Source: an uncultured Anaerolineae bacterium (GTDB lineage: Bacteria; Chloroflexota; Anaerolineae; J036; Brachytrichaceae). From it: a DNA stretch of 64,000 nt. The notes under the pieces are model-generated. The model was given only the letters and a program-made list of their open reading frames with translations. It did not search any database and was not told the DNA's origin. The stretch is from positions 186,001-250,000 of the forward strand of contig CALGMA010000019.1 in assembly GCA_937959265.1 (NCBI GenBank), given 5' to 3'. Position numbers and translations under genes: made by a program. Of the stretch, positions 59,359-64,000 are shown in pieces (within the stretch, counting starts at the first letter, position 1; the number at the start of each line of letters is the position of its first letter).

Positions 59359-61543
59359 GCGCATCCAGCCTTTCCCACCCCGGCGCGAGGGCGCGCAGCG
59401 CCGCCTCGATAGCACGAGTCAACTCGCCTAGGTGGAAACCGGCATCACGGTAGATGGTCAACGCGCCAGACAACGGGAGGCGCGCGTGGTCTTCCGCATG
59501 GCCAGAGATGACGATGACCGGGATGGCTGCCCGGCCACACTGGGCCACGTGCTGCAACACCTGCATCCCGTCCATGTCCGGCATGACCAGGTCGAGTAGC
59601 ATCAGGTCCACAGGATGTTGTTCCAGTTGCGACAGCGCCTCGGTGCCGGTGTACGCCGCAATGACCGTCTGCACATCGGCTTGCGCGCGCAACATCCGTT
59701 GCAGCAGCCGCACCATCTTCGGGTCGTCATCCACGATCAGTGCGGTGCGAGGCACAGCCGGCAGCCGCGCCAGCGCTTGGCTGAGGTCCTGGCGCAAGAT
59801 CGGCTTGGCCAGGAAGTCGTGGACGCCCAGGGCCAGCGCAATCTCTCGCTGGTTGGGCAGTGGGCACCGCACGACGATCGTCTCCGGGGGCACCTGTGGC
59901 ACCGGCGCATCGCCATTTGCGATCAACGCAATCGCCTTGACTTCGGCAGCCAACTTCGCGCCTGCTTCTGGGCCGCTCGCGTGCAGGACACGATAGTCGC
60001 CGAGATGGCGCTGAATCGCGTCACTCACTCGTGGGTCTTCGTTTGCCACGATGATCAGCCGCTCGGTATGGCCTAGGGGGACGTGCGGGCGGTAACGCGA
60101 CGGCTGAGTCGCGGCAGTGGGCATCTGGGCGCATGGCAACGTGAACCAGAACGTGCTGCCTTGGTTCACCGTGCTGATCACGCCCATCGTCCCGCCGTGC
60201 AATTCGACGAACTGCCGGCTGATGGGCAAGCCGAGGCCAGCGCCGCCATGCCACGTCGAGGCGGGTTGTTCTGCGGTGTGGAAGGCCTCGAAGATCTTCG
60301 GCAAGTCGCACTCGGCGATGCCGCGCCCGGTATCGCTCACTGCGATTCGGATCATGTCGTCGGGCTTCTGTCCGTCCTCGCCTGCCATCCTGCACTGGAT
60401 CGTAATCTGACCGCGATCGGTGAAGCGCGCAGCGTTCACTAGCAGGTTGAGGATTACCTGACGAATGCGCAGCCGATCGACCCACACCGGCGGCAAGTTC
60501 GGTGCAATATCCAGACGCAGTTGTAGGCCCTTCAGATTTACGTAGTCGCGGATGGTGTTCGCAGCTTCCTCGATCAGCGCGGCTAGGTCGGTTTGTTCAC
60601 GGACCAGCGACAGCTTACCGGCCTCGATGCGCGACATGTCGAGGATGTCGTCCACCAGCGCCAGCAGGTGTTGAGCGGCTTGATAGATGGCGCTCAGGTC
60701 GGAGCGATAGGCGCTGGGCAACACGACGCCCTCATAGCTCTCCGGCGCGGTCAGCATCACTTCGCTGAACCCGACGATCAGGTTCAACGGCGTGCGCAAC
60801 TCGTGGCTGATGTTGGCGATAAACTCGGTCTTGGCCCGTTCGGCGTCCTCGGCCTGCTTGCGAGCGGCGACCAAGGCGGTGTTGGCGCGTTCCAGCCGAT
60901 AGTAGGCCTGATCCAGGCTCTTCACCATATCGGCCAGCTGGGCACGGTGACGCTGCGTTTCTTTCAACGCGTCGCGCGCTTCCATGAAGTGCCTGAGCGA
61001 CCATTCGGTGGTCGTGGTCAGCGCCGAAGATGACGCCCAGCCGATTAGCGCACCCATTCCCCCGCTTAGGATGGCAATCCACTGTTGCGTGGTCGAAAGC
61101 GCCGGCATGCCCGGCCAGTGCGCCGTCCCAGCTACCAGCCCCGCCGTCAGCACGCCGGCAGGCAGAGCCGCGGGCGCGCCGATCATCACCACGGCAAGCA
61201 GGGGCAAGAAGGCGTAGAGGAACGCCGCGTCCCCGTCCTGGAACACGTAGAGCGCCACGGTGACGCTGGCAGCCACCCCCACCAGCCAGATCACACTCGA
61301 CGCCAGCATGCGCCGTCGCGAGAGCCACAGGGCCAAACCGCTGGCCGGCAAGATACAAAATGCAACGAACCACAGCGCGCCGCCGAATCGCTCCGGCCAG
61401 ACCTGGGTAGCCACCACGTGCCAGGCGCAATAGGCCAACATCACGGCCAGAATGAGCAGGCGCGTGGTGCTCAGGAACAGGTCTTCGGCCGACGTCTCGA
61501 ACTCCGGGTCTTTACGTCGTGCCACGGTCAGCAAGTACCACAT
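59252..61543 (-). CDS. Membrane hybrid sensor histidine kinase with two receiver domains
   Basis: The product has 763 residues. Residues 25-175 contain about six membrane helices; a coiled coil (about 185-230) leads to HisKA with the phosphoacceptor in FIANISHELRTPLNLIVGF. HATPase motifs are QVILNLLVNAARFTDRG, DTGRGIAECDLPKIF and GGAGLGLPISRQF. A degenerate receiver follows (LIIVANEDPRVSD), then an intact one with VDDDPK and D in LMLLDLVMPDMDG. The last 36 residues are a P/T/A-rich tail encoded opposite the neighbouring receiver domain. Three GTTCAC repeats lie just upstream of its start codon. Confidence 0.93.
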   Translation of the reverse strand: MWYLLTVARRKDPEFETSAEDLFLSTTRLLILAVMLAYCAWHVVATQVWPERFGGALWFVAFCILPASGLALWLSRRRMLASSVIWLVGVAASVTVALYVFQDGDAAFLYAFLPLLAVVMIGAPAALPAGVLTAGLVAGTAHWPGMPALSTTQQWIAILSGGMGALIGWASSSALTTTTEWSLRHFMEARDALKETQRHRAQLADMVKSLDQAYYRLERANTALVAARKQAEDAERAKTEFIANISHELRTPLNLIVGFSEVMLTAPESYEGVVLPSAYRSDLSAIYQAAQHLLALVDDILDMSRIEAGKLSLVREQTDLAALIEEAANTIRDYVNLKGLQLRLDIAPNLPPVWVDRLRIRQVILNLLVNAARFTDRGQITIQCRMAGEDGQKPDDMIRIAVSDTGRGIAECDLPKIFEAFHTAEQPASTWHGGAGLGLPISRQFVELHGGTMGVISTVNQGSTFWFTLPCAQMPTAATQPSRYRPHVPLGHTERLIIVANEDPRVSDAIQRHLGDYRVLHASGPEAGAKLAAEVKAIALIANGDAPVPQVPPETIVVRCPLPNQREIALALGVHDFLAKPILRQDLSQALARLPAVPRTALIVDDDPKMVRLLQRMLRAQADVQTVIAAYTGTEALSQLEQHPVDLMLLDLVMPDMDGMQVLQHVAQCGRAAIPVIVISGHAEDHARLPLSGALTIYRDAGFHLGELTRAIEAALRALAPGWERLDAPTTPKTPAPATTAPASPVSSNSPLHPIAPPVLAGI

Positions 61544-61556
61544 AGGTCACCTCAAG

Positions 61557-61584
61557 GTGAACGATTTGTGAACACATTGTGAAC
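61557..61584 (-). promoter_or_regulatory. Three GTTCAC direct repeats at 11-bp spacing
   Basis: On the minus strand GTTCAC occurs at 61584-61579, 61573-61568 and 61562-61557, each exactly 11 bp apart, ending 13 bases before the kinase start codon. The 11-bp spacing and core match the direct-repeat units of PhoP-type boxes of actinobacteria. Confidence 0.6.
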
Positions 61585-61822
61585 TGGAACGATTGCAGCG
61601 ACCGGCAGGATTGTGCTATCACTTCTCTACTGCTGGCAGGTTTGATGCGCATTTTGTCCTCGTCGCCGCCGCTTCGCAATCGTCGTTGTGCCAGCGTCAT
61701 CCCTGCCAGGGAAACGATACGCGGAAGCGCCGCCAAACCGTCATCGAGCGCATCGCGATGACCGCAATGAGATCGGCCATCGCTCTGCCGAACCCAAGCG
61801 TAACAAAAAGGAGGTAGATCCG

Positions 61823-63220
61823 ATGTTCGAACGAACTCAACCCATATCCCGGCGACGTTTCTTGAAAGCCGCAGCTTTCGGCGTAACCGGTGCGCTGGCA
61901 GCTTGCGCTGCGCCCGCTGCTGCGCCGCCAGCGCAGCCCATTCAACCGGGGGCGCCGGCGGAGGCGCCTGCGGCCACCGACGGTGAGCTGAAGGGCGAGC
62001 TGATCTTCTGGGGCCATGCCGATCACCCGATCTATGATGCTGGCCAGGCCTTCATGAAGAAGCACCCCGGCGTCACGTTCACTCAGGTCGAGATCACCGA
62101 CGAGCGCACCACCAAAGTCGAAGCGGCGCTGGCTGCCGGCGAGGGCGCGCCCGACCTGAACTGGCTGGAGGCGAACGAGGTGCAGCTCTATGGCCGGCGC
62201 GGCGTGCTGCTCGATGTAACCGATGTGGTCAAGCAGTATGAGAAGGACCTCGTGCCTGCCAAACTGGCCGAAGCGCGCGTGAGCGGCCGTTACTACGGCA
62301 TGCCCGGTGACATCACGCCCAACACGCTGTGGGTGCGACCGGATATCCTGGCGCAAGCCGGTGTGCCGATGTTCGAGAAAGATGTCAATTATGAAGACTT
62401 CCTCACCGCGTCCAAGACGGTGAAGGAAAGAGCTGATTCCAGCTTATATGTCTTCGGCGCGGACGGCGGCGGCCAAAGCAGTCTGATGTTCCAGTGCCCA
62501 TTCTATGCGCTGGGTGGCAACGTTTCGGATGAGAGCGGCGAAGAAATCCTCTTCGACCAAGGCGACGCTGCTGTGCGCGCGGTGGAATACGCCAAGATGG
62601 CGTGGGATGCCGGCGCAGGCCTGGATGCCGGCTGGTTCTCGCCGCCGTATTGGGCCGCGATCAAAGAAGGCAAGCTTGGCGGCACCTATTCGCCGCCATG
62701 GATGCGCGGCTTCTTCGAGACCGAGGTGAAGACGCCGGAGACCGGTCAGGGCAAGTGGAAGAGCGTGCTCCTGCCGATCTATTCAGGCGGCGAAAAGCAT
62801 CGCACCAACGTATGGGGTGGCGCGACGTTGTGCTCCTATACCCAGACCAAGGTGCCCGACCTGGTGAAGAAGTTCATGGAGTTCACCTTCGCTACAATGG
62901 AGGGCGCACAGGTCACGGCTGACTGGGGCATCGTCCCGCCCTATCTGCCCTGGTTGACGACCAAGTTGAAGGACGTTAAGCAGACGCTGTTTAGCGATCA
63001 AACCTGGACCGACACGTTGAACGAAGCGCTTACGCTGATGCGCGAGGATTACTATCGCACGCCGGCCTATGGTTTGTCTGGCATCGCTGGTGGCGGGCCG
63101 CTCTACGATAAGTACTTCATCCCCATGATGAAGGGCGAACTCGACATCAAGGCGGGCGTGAAGCAATGGGCGGATGACCTGCGCACCGAGAACAAGAAGC
63201 TGCTGGAAAGCCTGAAGTAA
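61823..63220 (+). CDS. Tat-exported sugar-binding lipoprotein of an ABC importer (family 1)
   Basis: This 465-residue protein starts at ATG 61823 behind a strong AAGGAGG at 61808-61814. The N-terminus has the twin-arginine motif ISRRRFLKAAAFGV and a lipobox ending ALAAC, then a proline/alanine-rich tether. The mature part carries LIFWGHADHPIYDAGQAFMKKHPGV and repeated GGTYSPPWMRGFF / TNVWGGATLCSY regions of family 1 binding proteins. It feeds the permease that follows. Earlier frame extension to 61688 is unsupported. The ligand is unknown; sugars or glycerol phosphate esters are possible. Confidence 0.92.
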   Translation: MFERTQPISRRRFLKAAAFGVTGALAACAAPAAAPPAQPIQPGAPAEAPAATDGELKGELIFWGHADHPIYDAGQAFMKKHPGVTFTQVEITDERTTKVEAALAAGEGAPDLNWLEANEVQLYGRRGVLLDVTDVVKQYEKDLVPAKLAEARVSGRYYGMPGDITPNTLWVRPDILAQAGVPMFEKDVNYEDFLTASKTVKERADSSLYVFGADGGGQSSLMFQCPFYALGGNVSDESGEEILFDQGDAAVRAVEYAKMAWDAGAGLDAGWFSPPYWAAIKEGKLGGTYSPPWMRGFFETEVKTPETGQGKWKSVLLPIYSGGEKHRTNVWGGATLCSYTQTKVPDLVKKFMEFTFATMEGAQVTADWGIVPPYLPWLTTKLKDVKQTLFSDQTWTDTLNEALTLMREDYYRTPAYGLSGIAGGGPLYDKYFIPMMKGELDIKAGVKQWADDLRTENKKLLESLK

Positions 63221-63238
63221 GTGGTAGTGCCGTCAGGC

Positions 63239-63302
63239 GCGTCAGCCAGACACCAGGTTTCTATGAGAAACCTGGTGTCTCAGGTGGGCGAGTGTCTGAC
63301 GC
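63239..63302 (+). other. Long hairpin between binding-protein and permease genes
   Basis: AGACACCAGGTTTCT (63248-63262) pairs perfectly with 63266-63280 around a three-base loop. An outer arm, GCGTCAG (63239-63245) with CTGACGC (63296-63302), adds seven more pairs. No U-tract follows and the permease start codon is 13 bases further on. Confidence 0.85.
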
Positions 63303-63314
63303 AGATTAGGAGCG

Positions 63315-64000
63315 ATGGCGCAGGCGATCGGAACGACAAGCGTGGTTCCACAGGCGACGCGCAGCACAAAGTGGCGCGCGTTGCTCAAGGAAATGTGGAA
63401 GCATCGGGTGGACTATCTGTTCATCTCTCCGTTCTTCATCGTCTTCCTGGTGTTTGGCGTCTACCCGACGGTATGGGGACTGCGACTCAGCCTGTCGCGC
63501 TGGCCGGGCGGCCAAAAGCCGATGGAGTGGGTCGGCTTGAACAACTACATCGGCCTGCTCACCAGCGATCCGCTGCTTGGCAAAGCCTTTGTGAACACGA
63601 TGATGCTGCTGGGCTGGATTTTGCCAACCGGTCTGGCGTTTGCTCTCGTCGTTGCAGTAATGCTGAACGCACGCCGGCTGCGCGGCCGCGGCATCTTTCG
63701 CACTATCTACTTCCTGCCCTTCGTCACTTCCGGCGTTATCGTCGCCATCGTGTTCTCGCAGTTCCTGGACAAGAACTACGGCTGGGTGAACTTGCTGCTG
63801 AGCAAGGTTGGCATCCCACCGGTGCCGTGGTTGACCGAAGCGATCCCTGCCCAGATTTCGGTAACGCTGCTATTGCACTGGATGGGCAGCGGCACCAACA
63901 TCCTGATCTTCCTGGGCGCACTGCAGGCGATTGATCGTGAGCTTTACGAGGCCGCCGAGATTGATGGCGCAAATCCCGTGCAGAGCTTCTTCCGCATCAC
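63315..64000 (+). CDS. Carbohydrate ABC transporter permease (MalF/UgpA-type), 5' part
   Basis: The frame opens at ATG 63315 and runs off the window end after about 228 residues. After a hydrophilic N-terminus (MAQAIGTTSVVPQATRSTKWRALL) come membrane helices at about 40-60, 98-120, 130-155 and 185-207. The EAA loop, IDRELYEAAEIDGANPVQSFFRIT, begins at the very end of the window. AGGAG at 63308-63312 lies only two bases from the ATG, so the start may shift. It is the second gene of the importer that begins with the Tat lipoprotein. Confidence 0.9.
   Translation, partial: MAQAIGTTSVVPQATRSTKWRALLKEMWKHRVDYLFISPFFIVFLVFGVYPTVWGLRLSLSRWPGGQKPMEWVGLNNYIGLLTSDPLLGKAFVNTMMLLGWILPTGLAFALVVAVMLNARRLRGRGIFRTIYFLPFVTSGVIVAIVFSQFLDKNYGWVNLLLSKVGIPPVPWLTEAIPAQISVTLLLHWMGSGTNILIFLGALQAIDRELYEAAEIDGANPVQSFFRI

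Overview
The window is a GC-rich, gene-dense bacterial chromosome segment, most likely from a phototrophic member of the Chloroflexota (Anaerolineae, Candidatus Roseilinea-like). This placement is inferred from a bacteriochlorophyll synthase / geranylgeranyl reductase pair (bchG-bchP), a MurF-alanine racemase fusion, the abundance of ABC importers with lipoprotein or Tat-exported binding proteins, and heptamer-built intergenic repeats. It was not checked against any database.

Layout. 1-7806: tail of a family 5 solute-binding protein, a DppBCDF-type ABC importer, and two convergent secreted clan GH-A glycoside hydrolases, together suggesting uptake of plant-type oligosaccharides. 7832-12102: HNH nuclease, small membrane proteins, and a Gfo/Idh/MocA dehydrogenase paired with a TIM-barrel sugar isomerase/epimerase. 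12273-14258: an accessory patch with an Mrr-type restriction enzyme, a DUF1622 membrane protein flanked by integron attC-like sites, and a decayed IS1-type transposase. 14310-21586: GNAT acetyltransferase, triple-FAS1 Tat protein, fmt, and a sugar ABC importer. 21935-26567: rodZ-like gene, rimO, and a NarL-type regulator / PAS kinase / receiver cluster. 26780-34047: fabH, fabF, sufE, an M50 protease and the murF-alr fusion. 34163-37306: a repeat-containing secreted protein and an OmpR-type two-component pair. 45413-37301 (minus strand): two ABC-2 permeases, an orphan E1-beta subunit, three glycosyltransferases, bchG and bchP. 45500-59358: MFS transporter, ABC ATPase, tRNA-Arg, AlkZ-like protein, APCDD1-like protein, FtsX-type permease, mutY, TSUP permease, M29 aminopeptidase, a divergent GroEL paralogue, a phosphodiesterase and a kinase-like regulator. 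59252-64000: a hybrid sensor kinase and the start of a third ABC importer.

The most notable signals lie between or across genes. They are: integron-type recombination sites around a DUF1622 cassette; three intergenic elements built from degenerate 7-bp repeats; a hairpin at the binding-protein/permease junction of all three ABC importers; three GTTCAC repeats at exact 11-bp spacing in front of a sensor kinase; a GroEL paralogue in which the ATPase aspartate appears replaced by arginine; and convergent gene pairs whose 3' ends overlap on opposite strands.
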